A stretch of DNA of 44,051 bases from an uncultured Rhodospirillales bacterium (GTDB lineage: Bacteria; Pseudomonadota; Alphaproteobacteria; Acetobacterales; Acetobacteraceae): NCBI GenBank assembly GCA_903891315.1, contig CAITEF010000205.1, positions 1 through 44,051 on the forward strand. Reading direction: 5' to 3'. The notes beneath the pieces were generated by a model. The model was given only the letters and a program-made list of their open reading frames with translations. It ran no database searches and was not told the DNA's origin. Positions 33,705 to 42,484 of this stretch are shown here, in pieces (position 1 is the stretch's first letter; every line of letters starts with the position of its first letter). A program made the translations under genes and the position numbers.

Positions 33705-34838
33705 ATGTCCACCACCACCGCCATCCCGGTTCGCACCCGCGCCCCGTTCCGCGCCGACCATGTCGGCTCCCTCCTCCGCCCGCACCGCCTGCGTGAGGCC
33801 CGTGCCCAGCGCGTGCTCGGTGAGATTCCCGCCGATGCGCTGCGCGAGATCGAGAATGCCTGCATCATCGAGACGATCAAGAAGCAGGAAAGCATCGGCC
33901 TGCGCGCCGCCTCAGACGGCGAATACCGCAGGGCCTATTGGCATTACGATTTCATCAGCAAGCTCGACGGCGTCGAACTCGTCACCCCCAAGCAGGACGT
34001 GCATTTCTCCGGCGGCACGCTGCTGCCCAAGAGCCTCGAAGTGCACGGCAAGGTCGGCTACTCGCACCCGATCATGGTGGACGACTACAAATTCGTCGCC
34101 AGCCATGTGACGACCGCCGTCGCCAAGCAGACCATCCCGTCACCCTCGGTGCTGCATTTCCGTGGTGGCCGTCAGGCGATCGACCGCGCGATCTATCCGG
34201 AGCTGGACGGGTTCTTCACCGATCTGGGCAATGCCTATCAGGGCGCTGTGACAGCATTCGCCGACGCCGGGTGCAAGTATCTGCAGCTCGACGAGGTCAA
34301 CATCGCCTATTTGTGCGACCCGGCGCAGATCGAGGGGCTGAAGGCACGCGGCGAGCATGTCGAAGGGCTGCTCGGCGAATATGGCCGGATGATCAACACC
34401 GCCATCGATGGTCGCCCGAGCGACATGGTGGTCACGATGCATCTCTGCCGCGGCAACTTCAAATCCACCTGGTTCGCCGCCGGTGGCTATGAGCCGGTCG
34501 CCGACGTGCTGTTCAACGAGATCAATGTCGACGCGTATTTCATGGAATACGACACCGAACGCGCCGGTGGCTTCGAGCCGCTGCGCCTGCTGCCGAAGGG
34601 CCCGAAGATGGTGGTGCTCGGCATCATGACCTCCAAGACCGGTGAGCTGGAGAGCGAGGATTTCCTCAAGCGCCGCATCGAAGAAGCCGCCAAATACGCC
34701 CCGCTCGAACAGCTTGCGATCAGCCCGCAATGCGGCTTTGCTTCCACCGAGGAAGGCAATCTGCTCAGCGAGGACCAACAGTGGAAGAAGCTGGAGCGTC
34801 TGGTGAAGGTGGCGCAGGACGTGTGGGGTTCAGTTTAG
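33705..34838 (+). CDS. MetE C-terminal-like cobalamin-independent methyltransferase
   Basis: This protein of about 377 residues resembles the catalytic C-terminal domain of cobalamin-independent methionine synthase (YxjG/YxjH group). It starts with FRADHVGSLLRPHRLREAR, and the zinc ligands can be placed: His and Cys in VTMHLCRGNF, an acidic partner in the FMEYDTERAGGFEPL region, and Cys in ISPQCGFAS. It lacks the N-terminal half of full MetE, so the methyl donor may not be methyltetrahydrofolate-triglutamate. The ATG at 33705 has GGAGG eight bases upstream. It is divergent from hpnN (137-base gap) and followed by a palindromic repeat. The real substrate is unknown. Confidence 0.9.
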   Translation: MSTTTAIPVRTRAPFRADHVGSLLRPHRLREARAQRVLGEIPADALREIENACIIETIKKQESIGLRAASDGEYRRAYWHYDFISKLDGVELVTPKQDVHFSGGTLLPKSLEVHGKVGYSHPIMVDDYKFVASHVTTAVAKQTIPSPSVLHFRGGRQAIDRAIYPELDGFFTDLGNAYQGAVTAFADAGCKYLQLDEVNIAYLCDPAQIEGLKARGEHVEGLLGEYGRMINTAIDGRPSDMVVTMHLCRGNFKSTWFAAGGYEPVADVLFNEINVDAYFMEYDTERAGGFEPLRLLPKGPKMVVLGIMTSKTGELESEDFLKRRIEEAAKYAPLEQLAISPQCGFASTEEGNLLSEDQQWKKLERLVKVAQDVWGSV

Positions 34839-34864
34839 GACAAAATGACTCTAGTGTCGTGAAC

Positions 34865-34944
34865 CGTCATTGCAAGCGCAGCGCAGCAATCCACCGCGAT
34901 GCAGCCAGTGGCGCGATGGATTTCTGCGCTGCGCTTGCAATGAC
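34865..34944. repeat. GTCATTG-type inverted repeat, copy 2
   Basis: The element starts GTCATTGCAAGCGCAGCGCA after one base. It ends in its exact complement, giving perfect inverted arms of 21 bases around a loop of about 38. It lies in the 173-base gap between the methyltransferase and the isochorismatase-fold gene. It is nearly identical in its arms to copy 4 at 43801-43881. Confidence 0.88.
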
Positions 34945-35011
34945 AAGGTGAGATTGGTTCATCCCAGTCTCTCTCTGTGTTAAATCACAACAACAAACGG
35001 GAGTGTCGAGC

Positions 35012-35635
35012 ATGCTGCGTTCTCTGCGAAACCTGAGCCTTGCTGCCGTGTTGTTCGCCACCCCCGCTTTGGCTGGCGATGCGGTCCAGGATTGGGGTCT
35101 GGCCAAGGCCCCGCCGGTGCCGGAACTGAAGACGCTCAAGCTCGATCCGAAGACCACCGCATTGCTGGTGCTGGATTTCGTCAAGCAGACCTGCAACCAG
35201 GAGCGCCGCCCGCGGTGTCTCGACACGCTCAAACCGTCCGGTGTTCTGCTGGAGAAGGCGCGCGCGGCGCATGCGACGGTGATCTATTCGGTCACCGCGA
35301 CGAGCGCCATGACCGACGTGCTGCCGCCGATGACCGCGCATGAGGGCGAGCCGCATGTGCAGGCCCCGCCCGACAAATTCCTCAACACCGATCTGGATGC
35401 GATGTTGAAGGCAAAGGGGATCAAGACGGTGATTGTCATCGGCACCGCCATCCACGGCGCCATTCTCGGCACCGCCTCGCAGGCGGCGTATCGCGGCTAC
35501 CAGGTGGTGGTTCCAGTGGACGGTGTTTCGGGGGATGATCCGTATACCGAGCAGGCGGTGCTGCGCATCATGCAGACCGGCCCGACCTTGTCGGCGCAGG
35601 TGGTGCTGAGCCGTGGGGAGTTGATCGGGTTTTGA
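35012..35635 (+). CDS. Exported isochorismatase-fold protein lacking the catalytic Cys
   Basis: This protein of about 207 residues has a signal peptide (LRNLSLAAVLFATPALAG) and an isochorismatase/cysteine-hydrolase fold. TTALLVLDFVKQTC contains the Asp of the usual Asp-Lys-Cys triad. The segment VIVIGTAIHGAILGTASQAAYRGY aligns with the GxxTxxCVxxT motif, but the Cys position reads Ala. It may therefore be a binding protein, use a different mechanism (as Cys-less isochorismatases such as PhzD do), or be inactive. The ATG at 35012 has GGGAG upstream; a GTG three codons earlier is possible. Export to the periplasm is unusual for this family. Confidence 0.85.
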   Translation: MLRSLRNLSLAAVLFATPALAGDAVQDWGLAKAPPVPELKTLKLDPKTTALLVLDFVKQTCNQERRPRCLDTLKPSGVLLEKARAAHATVIYSVTATSAMTDVLPPMTAHEGEPHVQAPPDKFLNTDLDAMLKAKGIKTVIVIGTAIHGAILGTASQAAYRGYQVVVPVDGVSGDDPYTEQAVLRIMQTGPTLSAQVVLSRGELIGF

Positions 35636-35641
35636 TGGTCG

Positions 35642-35716
35642 GTAGGGTGCGTTCGCGAAGCAAACGCACCAAGGATTTGGCGTGAACGGAGCGATTCCTT
35701 CGGGATCGCACCCTAC
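35642..35716. repeat. GTAGGG-type inverted repeat between convergent genes
   Basis: GTAGGGTGCGTT on the left pairs with ATCGCACCCTAC on the right, 11 of 12 bases. The right arm carries CTA, the reverse complement of the TAG that ends the potassium-channel gene. It fills the gap between the convergent isochorismatase-fold and channel genes. Confidence 0.75.
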
Positions 35717-36768
35717 GCGTTGGACGACTTCACGCTGAAATTCGCCACCATCGCCGCCCGTCCGCCGCGGCCGAGCAAAGTCACCCCATCGCCCGCCCGC
35801 ACCACCATTCCAGGCTCTGGCCGCTCGACACGGCGGCTGCCGGAGGGTTCGATGGCGACGACGAAGAAGGTGCGCTTGGCCATGTCCTCAATCTCCTGGA
35901 TCGTGCGGCCAACATAAAGGCTGCCCTCAGCGGCGAGCACCACTTCGAGTTCCAGCCCAAGCGCGTGCAGATCCAACTCCATCCGCCGCCGCCGCTCTGG
36001 CGATTGCACGATCTCCGACAGCGCCGGAAACAGGATCAACGAGGCGACGTGTTCCGCGCCGATATGGGTGGGCATCACCACCGAATTGGCCCCGGCTTGC
36101 AGCAATCGCTTCTCGGTGGATGGTGTCTCACTGCGGGCGATGATCACCAGTTTCTCGCTCAGGCCGCGTGCTGTCAGTGTGATGAACAGATTCACCGCAT
36201 CCGACGGCACCACGGTGGCCAAAGCGCGCGCATGATGCACTCCGGCCTGGATCAGCGCCGCCTCGTCCGTGGCGTCGGCGTGAATACAGAGAAAGCCCAT
36301 TTCTCGAACCTCGACGACCCTCTCGGCATCGGTCTCGACAACGACGAGGCCGGTTTTCGCCGCTTGCAGTTCACGCGCGAGCATCACGCCGATGCGGCCG
36401 AAGCCGCAGATGATGACGTGGTCGCGTAGCTGTTCGATCTGGCGTGTCATCCGCTTCAATCCGAATACGAGTTGCACTTGGGATAGCGTGAGCGTCTGCA
36501 CCAACGCGCCGGTCAGAAAGATCATCCCGGTGCAGCCGGTGACGATCAACACCTCGGTGATCAGGCGCAGCACAGGGGTGGTGATCGGGCGAACCTCGCC
36601 GTAGCCCACGGTGAAGACAGTGACGATGACCATGTAGACCGCATCGCCAAGCGACCAGCCATTGGCCATGTAGCCGATCACCGCGAGCGTGCTGACGATG
36701 GTCACGAACGCTACACCGGCGAGCAGAAACCGCATCGGAGACTGCGCCAACGCCGCAAACCACCGCAT
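35713..36768 (-). CDS. Potassium channel with RCK (TrkA-N/TrkA-C) domains
   Basis: This 351-residue protein combines a two-helix pore module and a cytoplasmic RCK regulator. The first helix is FLLAGVAFVTIVSTLAVIGYMANG, and the selectivity filter is TVGYGE in VTVFTVGYGEVRP. The second helix is VLRLITEVLIVTGCTGMIFLTGA. A Rossmann TrkA-N domain follows (HVIICGFGRIGVMLARELQ with the GxGxxG motif), then a TrkA-C segment near the end (LYVGRTIQEIEDMA). It probably forms a ligand-gated K+ channel. It is 63 bases downstream of polA with a hairpin repeat in between. Confidence 0.93.
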   Translation of the reverse strand: MRWFAALAQSPMRFLLAGVAFVTIVSTLAVIGYMANGWSLGDAVYMVIVTVFTVGYGEVRPITTPVLRLITEVLIVTGCTGMIFLTGALVQTLTLSQVQLVFGLKRMTRQIEQLRDHVIICGFGRIGVMLARELQAAKTGLVVVETDAERVVEVREMGFLCIHADATDEAALIQAGVHHARALATVVPSDAVNLFITLTARGLSEKLVIIARSETPSTEKRLLQAGANSVVMPTHIGAEHVASLILFPALSEIVQSPERRRRMELDLHALGLELEVVLAAEGSLYVGRTIQEIEDMAKRTFFVVAIEPSGSRRVERPEPGMVVRAGDGVTLLGRGGRAAMVANFSVKSSNA

Positions 36769-36792
36769 CAGAGCCCTCCTGTTCGCTCAATT

Positions 36793-36828
36793 CGTAGGGC
36801 GGACCAGCGCAGCGCAGTCCGCCCTACG
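36793..36828. repeat. GTAGGG-type perfect hairpin between polA and the channel gene
   Basis: CGTAGGGCGGAC and GTCCGCCCTACG are perfect 12-base inverted arms around a 12-base loop rich in AGCGC. No T-run follows in either direction. It may act as a terminator or mRNA stabiliser between polA and the channel gene. Confidence 0.8.
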
Positions 36829-36831
36829 CGA

Positions 36832-39615
36832 TCAATGCGCCTCGGCCCAACTCCGCCCAATCCCGGTCTCGACCACCAGCGGCACCGACAGCGACGCCGC
36901 GTTCTGCATCACGCCTTGCACCAACTGCGCCACCGCCTCGGCCTCGGGCTGCGGGGCTTCGAACAGCAATTCGTCGTGCACCTGAAGCAACATCCGCGCC
37001 TTGAGGCCGGACTCCGCGATCACCGCAGGCAGACGCACCATCGCGCGCTTGATGATATCCGCCGCTCCGCCCTGCAACGGCGCGTTGATCGCCTGACGCT
37101 CGCCGTAAGCGCGTCTTGCGGGCAGTTTGTCGGCGATGCCCGCGATCCAGCATTTGCGGCCGAAGGCGGTGAGCACGTAGCCGAACGCCTTCGCCTCCGC
37201 CACGCGGGCGTTCATATAGGCGCGGATTTCGGGGTAACGCTGGAAATAGGCGTCGATATAGACCTTCGCCTCACCGGGCGAGATGCCGAGTTGGCGGGCG
37301 AGGCCGAAGGCGGAAATGCCGTAGATGATGCCGAAATTGATCGCCTTGGCGCGGCGACGCGTGGCGGAATCCATCCCCTCCATCGGCACGCCGAACACTT
37401 CTGACGCAGTACGGGCGTGGATGTCCTCGCCGTTCGCAAAACTCTGCTTCAACGCGGGGATGTCGGCGGCGTGGGCCAGCAGGCGCAGTTCGATCTGTGA
37501 ATAATCGGCGCTGATCAGCACATGGCCGGGTTCGGCGATGAAGGTGCGGCGAATGCGGCTGCCTTCCTCGGTGCGGATCGGGATGTTCTGCAGATTGGGG
37601 TCGGTCGAGGACAAGCGCCCCGTCGCTGCAATCGCCTGGGCGTAGCTGGTGTGGACGCGTTGATCGTCCGGGTCGATCTGCTCGACCAACGCGTCGGCAT
37701 AGGTGGATTTCAGCTTGGCGAGCTGCCGCCATTCCAAAATCTTGGCGGGCAGTTCGATGCCCTGATCGGCGAGATCCTGCAGCACCGAGGCATCGGTGCC
37801 CCAGGCGCCGGTCTTCATCCGCTTGCCGCCCTTGATCGCCATCTTGTCGAACAGGATTTCGCCAAGCTGCTTGGGCGAGCCGAGATTGAATTCCTCGCCC
37901 GCAATCGCGTGCGCCTCTTTCTCCATCACCGCCATGCGCTGGGCAAAGTCGAGCGACATCGCCTGCAGATCGGCGCGATCCACCTTGATGCCTTCTGCCT
38001 CCATCTTGAGCAGAACCGGAACCAGGCGGCGTTCGATTTGCTCATACAACGCCAATGCCTGCTGCTCGCGCAAGCGCGGCTTGAGAAGTTGCCACAGCCG
38101 CAGCGTGATGTCGGTGTCCTCGGCGGCATAGTTGGTGGCGAGTTCCAACGGCACTTGCGCGAACGGAATGCGGTTCTTGCCAGTGCCGGTGACGCTGTCA
38201 TAGGCAATCGGCGTGTGGCCAAGATGCAGGTTGGACAGCTCGTCCATGCCGTGGCCATGCGCGCCCGCATCGAGCGAATACGAGATCAGCATCGTGTCAT
38301 CGAGCGGGCCGATATCGTTGATCCCGGCGCGGGCGAAGACCGCGAGATCGTATTTGGCGTTCTGGAAAATCTTGAGCACAGCACGGTCGCGCAGGATCGG
38401 GGCGAGGGCGGCGAGCGCGTCCTCCACCGGAATCTGTGCCGTCTCGGTCTGATGGCGCAGCGGCACATAGCAGGAGGCTCCGGCGGCGATTGCCAGCGAG
38501 AAGCCGGTGAGATTGGCGTGGCGTGCGTCAAGACTGTCGGTCTCGGTGTCGACGGCGACGAGGCCTTGGGCGATTGCTTTCGCGATCCAGTCGTTGAGTG
38601 CCGCGAGATCGGTGATCGTCGGATAGGGCCCGAACCCGTCGGCGGGCGTGCTGACCGGCGCAGGCAGGTCGCCGAAATCGAAGCCGCCTTGCGGGGAATA
38701 GGGGGTGGGTTTTTTCAGTGCGGCTTCCACCGGCTCAGGCGCCGGGGCGGCACCCTCCAGACCGAGGCGTTGCAGGGTGGAGCGGAAGCCCTGCTGCAAC
38801 AGGAAGGCGGCCAAGGTCTCGCGATCCGGCTCGGCGACACCGAGTTGATCGATCGGCGTCGGCAGAGGCACGTCCGCGCGGAGTTCGACGAGCTGGCGCG
38901 AGATGCGGGCCTTGTCCGCATGCTCGATCAGATTGTCGCGCATTTTCGACGGCTTCATGCCGGGTGCTGCGGCGAGGATCGCGTCGAGATCGCCGAACTC
39001 CAGCACCAGCTTCGCCGCCGTTTTCGGGCCGATGCCGGGCACGCCGGGCACGTTGTCCACGCTGTCGCCCATCAGAGACTGCGCTTCCACCATCTTCTCC
39101 GGTGGGACACCGAATTTCTCCATCACCTCGGCGAGGCGGATGGGTTTCATCTTCAGCGGATCCTGCATCTCCACGCCGGGGCGGATGAGCTGCATCAAAT
39201 CCTTGTCCGACGAGATGATCGTCGCCGACCCACCCTGCGCCACGGCGGCGGCGGCGTAGGAGGCGATGAGGTCATCGGCCTCCCAATCCTCCAACTCGAT
39301 GGCGGGCACCCCGAAGGCGCGGGTGGCCTCGCGGACGAGGGCGAATTGCGGGCGCAGCTCCTCCGGCGGTTCCGGCCGCTGCGCTTTGTATTGCTCGTAG
39401 AGCCGGTTGCGGAAGGTGGTGCGCCCGGCGTCGAAGATCACCGCGAGGTGCGTTCCGGTGTGCTCCTTGATCAGCCGGGTCAGCATGTTGGTGAAGCCGA
39501 AGACCGCGTTCACCGGCGTGCCGTCTGGCCGCGTCATCATCGGCAGCGCGTGGAAGGCGCGGAAGATGAACCCCGAGCCATCCACCAGAACAAGGTTGAA
39601 CTTGCCTTCGCTCAA
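36832..39615 (-). CDS. polA: DNA polymerase I
   Basis: This protein of about 927 residues carries all three polymerase I domains. The N-terminal 5'-nuclease starts FNLVLVDGSGFIFRAFHALP. A 3'-5' exonuclease domain has a preserved DTETDSLD metal motif near the middle, so proofreading is likely. The polymerase domain has ISADYSQIELRLLAH (motif A), RRRAKAINFGIIYGIS (motif B) and LLQVHDELLFEAP (motif C). I chose the TTG at 39615, which overlaps the stop of the zinc-finger gene (ATTGA) and places the conserved N-terminus right after it. No ATG is available upstream of this conserved start; the ORF track's first codon at 39666 is also TTG and lies inside the preceding gene. Confidence 0.95.
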   Translation of the reverse strand: MSEGKFNLVLVDGSGFIFRAFHALPMMTRPDGTPVNAVFGFTNMLTRLIKEHTGTHLAVIFDAGRTTFRNRLYEQYKAQRPEPPEELRPQFALVREATRAFGVPAIELEDWEADDLIASYAAAAVAQGGSATIISSDKDLMQLIRPGVEMQDPLKMKPIRLAEVMEKFGVPPEKMVEAQSLMGDSVDNVPGVPGIGPKTAAKLVLEFGDLDAILAAAPGMKPSKMRDNLIEHADKARISRQLVELRADVPLPTPIDQLGVAEPDRETLAAFLLQQGFRSTLQRLGLEGAAPAPEPVEAALKKPTPYSPQGGFDFGDLPAPVSTPADGFGPYPTITDLAALNDWIAKAIAQGLVAVDTETDSLDARHANLTGFSLAIAAGASCYVPLRHQTETAQIPVEDALAALAPILRDRAVLKIFQNAKYDLAVFARAGINDIGPLDDTMLISYSLDAGAHGHGMDELSNLHLGHTPIAYDSVTGTGKNRIPFAQVPLELATNYAAEDTDITLRLWQLLKPRLREQQALALYEQIERRLVPVLLKMEAEGIKVDRADLQAMSLDFAQRMAVMEKEAHAIAGEEFNLGSPKQLGEILFDKMAIKGGKRMKTGAWGTDASVLQDLADQGIELPAKILEWRQLAKLKSTYADALVEQIDPDDQRVHTSYAQAIAATGRLSSTDPNLQNIPIRTEEGSRIRRTFIAEPGHVLISADYSQIELRLLAHAADIPALKQSFANGEDIHARTASEVFGVPMEGMDSATRRRAKAINFGIIYGISAFGLARQLGISPGEAKVYIDAYFQRYPEIRAYMNARVAEAKAFGYVLTAFGRKCWIAGIADKLPARRAYGERQAINAPLQGGAADIIKRAMVRLPAVIAESGLKARMLLQVHDELLFEAPQPEAEAVAQLVQGVMQNAASLSVPLVVETGIGRSWAEAH

Positions 39616-39797
39616 TGAGTGTCGCCGCCACCGGCCCCTTCGCGCAGCACATAATGGCGCGAGCAATACGGGCAGGTGACGTCGTGATCCTCGATCTTGA
39701 GGAAGACGCGCGGATGGCCGAGCGGGCCGTCGCCACCGTCGCAGGCGGCGATGCGGTCATCGACCATGATGGTCTCAAGCGTCTCGGTGCTGGCCAT
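39612..39797 (-). CDS. Small zf-CHCC zinc-finger protein
   Basis: This 61-residue protein belongs to the zinc-finger family related to the NDUFS6 subunit of mitochondrial complex I. The likely zinc ligands are Cys in RIAACDGG, His in LGHPRVFL and the CPYC pair in DVTCPYCSRHYVL. It ends GGGDTH, and its TGA overlaps the TTG start of polA. The ATG at 39797 was chosen because homologues begin shortly before METI-like sequence; upstream ORF sequence is unlikely. It is divergent from the lipase-like gene with only about 50 bases between starts. Function is not established from this sequence. Confidence 0.88.
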   Translation of the reverse strand: MASTETLETIMVDDRIAACDGGDGPLGHPRVFLKIEDHDVTCPYCSRHYVLREGAGGGDTH

Positions 39798-39850
39798 ATT
39801 AACGGCTCCTATCTGGGCGGGCGTTGCGCTGCATGATAGCGATGGGGACG

Positions 39851-40834
39851 ATGCGTTCAACCTCACCAATGTCGCGTCGTGCGGTGATGCTGGGTCTTTC
39901 TGCCCTGGCAGGCTGCGTGGCGCAATCTGCCCCGCCTGGACCTGCGATCATGCCGCCCACCCAACTTGCCGACGCCTTCGAAATGCCGGACGGCGCGATC
40001 CTGCCCTATCGCGCCTGGATGCCCGAGGGCGAGGTCCGCGCGGTGATCCTGGCGCTGCATGGCTTCAATGACAGCAAGGATCAGTGGGAGCTTCCCGCCC
40101 CCGAATGGGCCAAGGCCGGTATCGCCGTCTTCGCCCCGGATCAGCGCGGATTTGGTGCCGCTCCTGGGCGCGGGTTGTGGGCCGGCGGTGCGGCGATGGC
40201 CGCCGATGCGACTGATGTCGCGGTCCTGTTGCGCAACCGATATCCCGGCCTGCGGTTGGTCATGCTCGGTGAGAGCATGGGCGGTGCGGTGGCGATGCTG
40301 GCAGCGACCGAGTTCCACGCTGATGTCGATGCCTATGTACTGTCCTCGCCTGCGGTGTGGGGGCGGGCCCGGATGAAATGGGCGATGCAGGCCGGGCTGT
40401 GGCTGGCGGCCACGCTGGTGCCGGGTCTTGCGGTCGGGCGCGGCCCGGTGCGGATCCGGGCGAGCGACAACAACGCGGCGTTGATCCACCTCGCGCGCGA
40501 TCCGTTGACGATCCGGTCGACGCGGTTCGACACGCTGCGCGGCCTCGTCGATCTGATGGACGCAGCCCTCGCCGCCGCCCCGGCTTGGAACGCGCCGGGA
40601 TTGTTCCTCTACGGCGCGCATGACGAACTGGTTCCGCCTGCCGCCACGCGCAGGCTTTGGCAGACGCTGCCTGCGGGCACGCCGCGCGCATTTTATCGGG
40701 ATGGCTGGCATCTTCTGACGCGCGATGTGCACCGCGACGTGGTGATCGGCGACATCGCGGCCTATGCGTTGTCGGGTTCGCTGCCGGAACCCCGAATGCT
40801 GGCGGCTCATGCGTGGCTCGCGACCAAGGGGTGA
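39851..40834 (+). CDS. Alpha/beta hydrolase, lipoprotein-like (monoacylglycerol-lipase type)
   Basis: This protein of about 327 residues is a serine hydrolase of the alpha/beta fold. VILALHGFNDSKDQW holds the oxyanion-hole region, GESMGGAV is the nucleophile elbow with Ser, YGAHDELVPPAATRRL supplies the Asp, and GWHLLTRDVHRD supplies the His. The N-terminus MSRRAVMLGLSALAGCVAQ carries a lipobox (LAGC), so it is probably a lipoprotein facing the periplasm; RR also allows Tat export. The exact start is unclear: ATGs at 39842, 39851 and 39869 are all possible, and I chose 39851 because GGGGA is just upstream. The substrate is probably a mono- or lysoacyl lipid by family. Confidence 0.88.
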   Translation: MRSTSPMSRRAVMLGLSALAGCVAQSAPPGPAIMPPTQLADAFEMPDGAILPYRAWMPEGEVRAVILALHGFNDSKDQWELPAPEWAKAGIAVFAPDQRGFGAAPGRGLWAGGAAMAADATDVAVLLRNRYPGLRLVMLGESMGGAVAMLAATEFHADVDAYVLSSPAVWGRARMKWAMQAGLWLAATLVPGLAVGRGPVRIRASDNNAALIHLARDPLTIRSTRFDTLRGLVDLMDAALAAAPAWNAPGLFLYGAHDELVPPAATRRLWQTLPAGTPRAFYRDGWHLLTRDVHRDVVIGDIAAYALSGSLPEPRMLAAHAWLATKG

Positions 40835-40869
40835 CATCGGGCACAAGACGCGCTATCAAGCGCGTTGTT

Positions 40870-40946
<77 letters not shown>

Positions 40947-40967
40947 ACTCCCATCGAAAATCCGGCG

Positions 40968-41735
40968 CTAAATCCCACCACCCTCGATAAAAATATCATT
41001 CATCGCCAGCCGCAACTCCACCGCGTGATCGTCCAACGCCGCTGCATTGCGCATCCGTGGCCGCGGCAGGGTCACGCGCACATCGCGGATAATCCGCGCA
41101 GGAGTCCCACCCAGCATGATCACCCGGTCAGCCAGATAGACCGCCTCGTTGAGATCATGGGTGACAAAGATGATCGTCGCCCCGGTCTCCTGCCATATGC
41201 GCAGCAACTCATCCTGCAGCAGATCCCGCGTAATCGCGTCCAACGCGCCGAATGGCTCGTCGACCAGCAACAGATCGGGCTCGACCGCCAGCGCGCGGGC
41301 AATCCCCACACGCTGGCGTTGGCCGCCGGAGAGTTGGTGGGGCCATTTGGCGTTGTGTTCGGCGAGGCCCACCAGTCGAAGCGCCGCCTCGGCACGGATG
41401 CGGCGGTCGGTGGTGGAGAGGCCCAGACCCTCCAGCCCGTATTCGACATTGCCGAGCACGCGCCGCCAGGGCAGCAATCTTGGGTCCTGAAACACCAACG
41501 CCATCGGGCGACGGCCTGGGGTGATGCTGGAGAGCAGGCGCACCGTGCCCTCCATCGGGGCGACGAGGCCCGCGATCACCCGCAGCAACGTGGATTTGCC
41601 CACGCCAGAGGGGCCGACGACGGCGATGAAGCGGCCACGCGGGATTTCTAGCGAGAGGCCCTGCAGCACCGGATCGCCACCAAAGCCGAAGCCGATATTG
41701 TCCAGCGCCAGGATCGCGGGGGTCACGGTGTCCAT
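40968..41735 (-). CDS. ABC transporter ATP-binding protein (SsuB/TauB-like)
   Basis: This 255-residue ATPase belongs to the nitrate/sulfonate/taurine import group. It has Walker A GPSGVGKST, Q-loop LVFQDPRLLPWRRVLGNVEYGL, signature LSGGQRQRVGIARALA, Walker B LLLVDEPFGALD and H-loop VTHDLNEAVYLADRV, all in the form typical of SsuB. It overlaps the permease gene by 13 bases and is the last gene of a three-gene importer operon. The substrate cannot be fixed: sulfonates, taurine, nitrate, or thiamine precursors are all imported by this family. No sulfonate monooxygenase gene is adjacent in the window. Confidence 0.93.
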   Translation of the reverse strand: MDTVTPAILALDNIGFGFGGDPVLQGLSLEIPRGRFIAVVGPSGVGKSTLLRVIAGLVAPMEGTVRLLSSITPGRRPMALVFQDPRLLPWRRVLGNVEYGLEGLGLSTTDRRIRAEAALRLVGLAEHNAKWPHQLSGGQRQRVGIARALAVEPDLLLVDEPFGALDAITRDLLQDELLRIWQETGATIIFVTHDLNEAVYLADRVIMLGGTPARIIRDVRVTLPRPRMRNAAALDDHAVELRLAMNDIFIEGGGI

Positions 41736-42484
41736 GCCAGCACCCTCCGGCTCACCAGCTGAAAGGCGGCGTCGCTCAGCGCGTAGAGCAGGGCGATGGT
41801 GAGCATGTAGACGATCAGCACGTCGGTCGCGAGCAGGCCCGCGGCGTCGCTCATCCGCTGGCCCAAGCCCTCGACGCCGAACAATTCGGCGGCGACGACG
41901 GCCATCCAGCCCTGGCCGAGGCCGGAGCGCAGGCCGGCGAGCATGCCGGGGGCGGCGCCGGGAAGGATGATCTTTAACAGGCGCGGCAGCAGCCCGCCTT
42001 GGCCGAAGGCGTCGGCGAGTTCGATCAGGCCGGGATCGATGGCGCGGACGGCAGCGTAGGTGGCGAAATTGTTCACCCAGAAGACGCCGATGGCAATGAT
42101 GAACGCGGCCGCACCCTCGGTGGCACCGAACCAGATCAACGCGAACGGAATCCAGGCCAAAGGCGGTATCGGGCGGAGCAAGCGGGCGATGCCGGAGGTT
42201 GCCGCGTCAAACCGGGGCGACAGCGCACTCGCCGCCCCGAACACCACGCCGCCGAGACTGCCGAGCACGAGGCCCAGCGTGTAATGGCCGAGACTCGCTT
42301 GCACCGAGGCCAGCCAGAAGCCGTTGCGCAACTCGGAGAGCAACGCGTTCGGCACCGCCGAGGGTGGCGGGACCAGCGTGCGCGGCAGGAACCCGGCCTG
42401 CACGGCGGCTTCCCAGGCGGCGAGGAAGAGGATCAATCCGCCCAGCGTCCAGAGATTGGGGCGGGATGGCCCGGTTTTGCTCAT
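41723..42484 (-). CDS. ABC transporter permease (SsuC/TauC-like)
   Basis: This 253-residue protein has about six helices and the family's EAA loop (ELADAFGQGGLLPRLLKIILPGAAPGMLAGLRSGLGQGWM). The segment RPIPPLAWIPFALIWFGATEGAAAFIIAIGVFW is typical of nitrate/sulfonate permeases. Its ATG overlaps the stop of the binding-protein gene as ATGA, and its end overlaps the ATPase start. It should form the pore of the importer together with the downstream ATPase. Confidence 0.92.
   Translation of the reverse strand: MSKTGPSRPNLWTLGGLILFLAAWEAAVQAGFLPRTLVPPPSAVPNALLSELRNGFWLASVQASLGHYTLGLVLGSLGGVVFGAASALSPRFDAATSGIARLLRPIPPLAWIPFALIWFGATEGAAAFIIAIGVFWVNNFATYAAVRAIDPGLIELADAFGQGGLLPRLLKIILPGAAPGMLAGLRSGLGQGWMAVVAAELFGVEGLGQRMSDAAGLLATDVLIVYMLTIALLYALSDAAFQLVSRRVLAWTP

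Noticed and set aside
37522-39618. 698-residue plus-strand ORF opposite polA
   Set aside because: Antisense shadow; polA motifs A, B and C are all in the minus frame.
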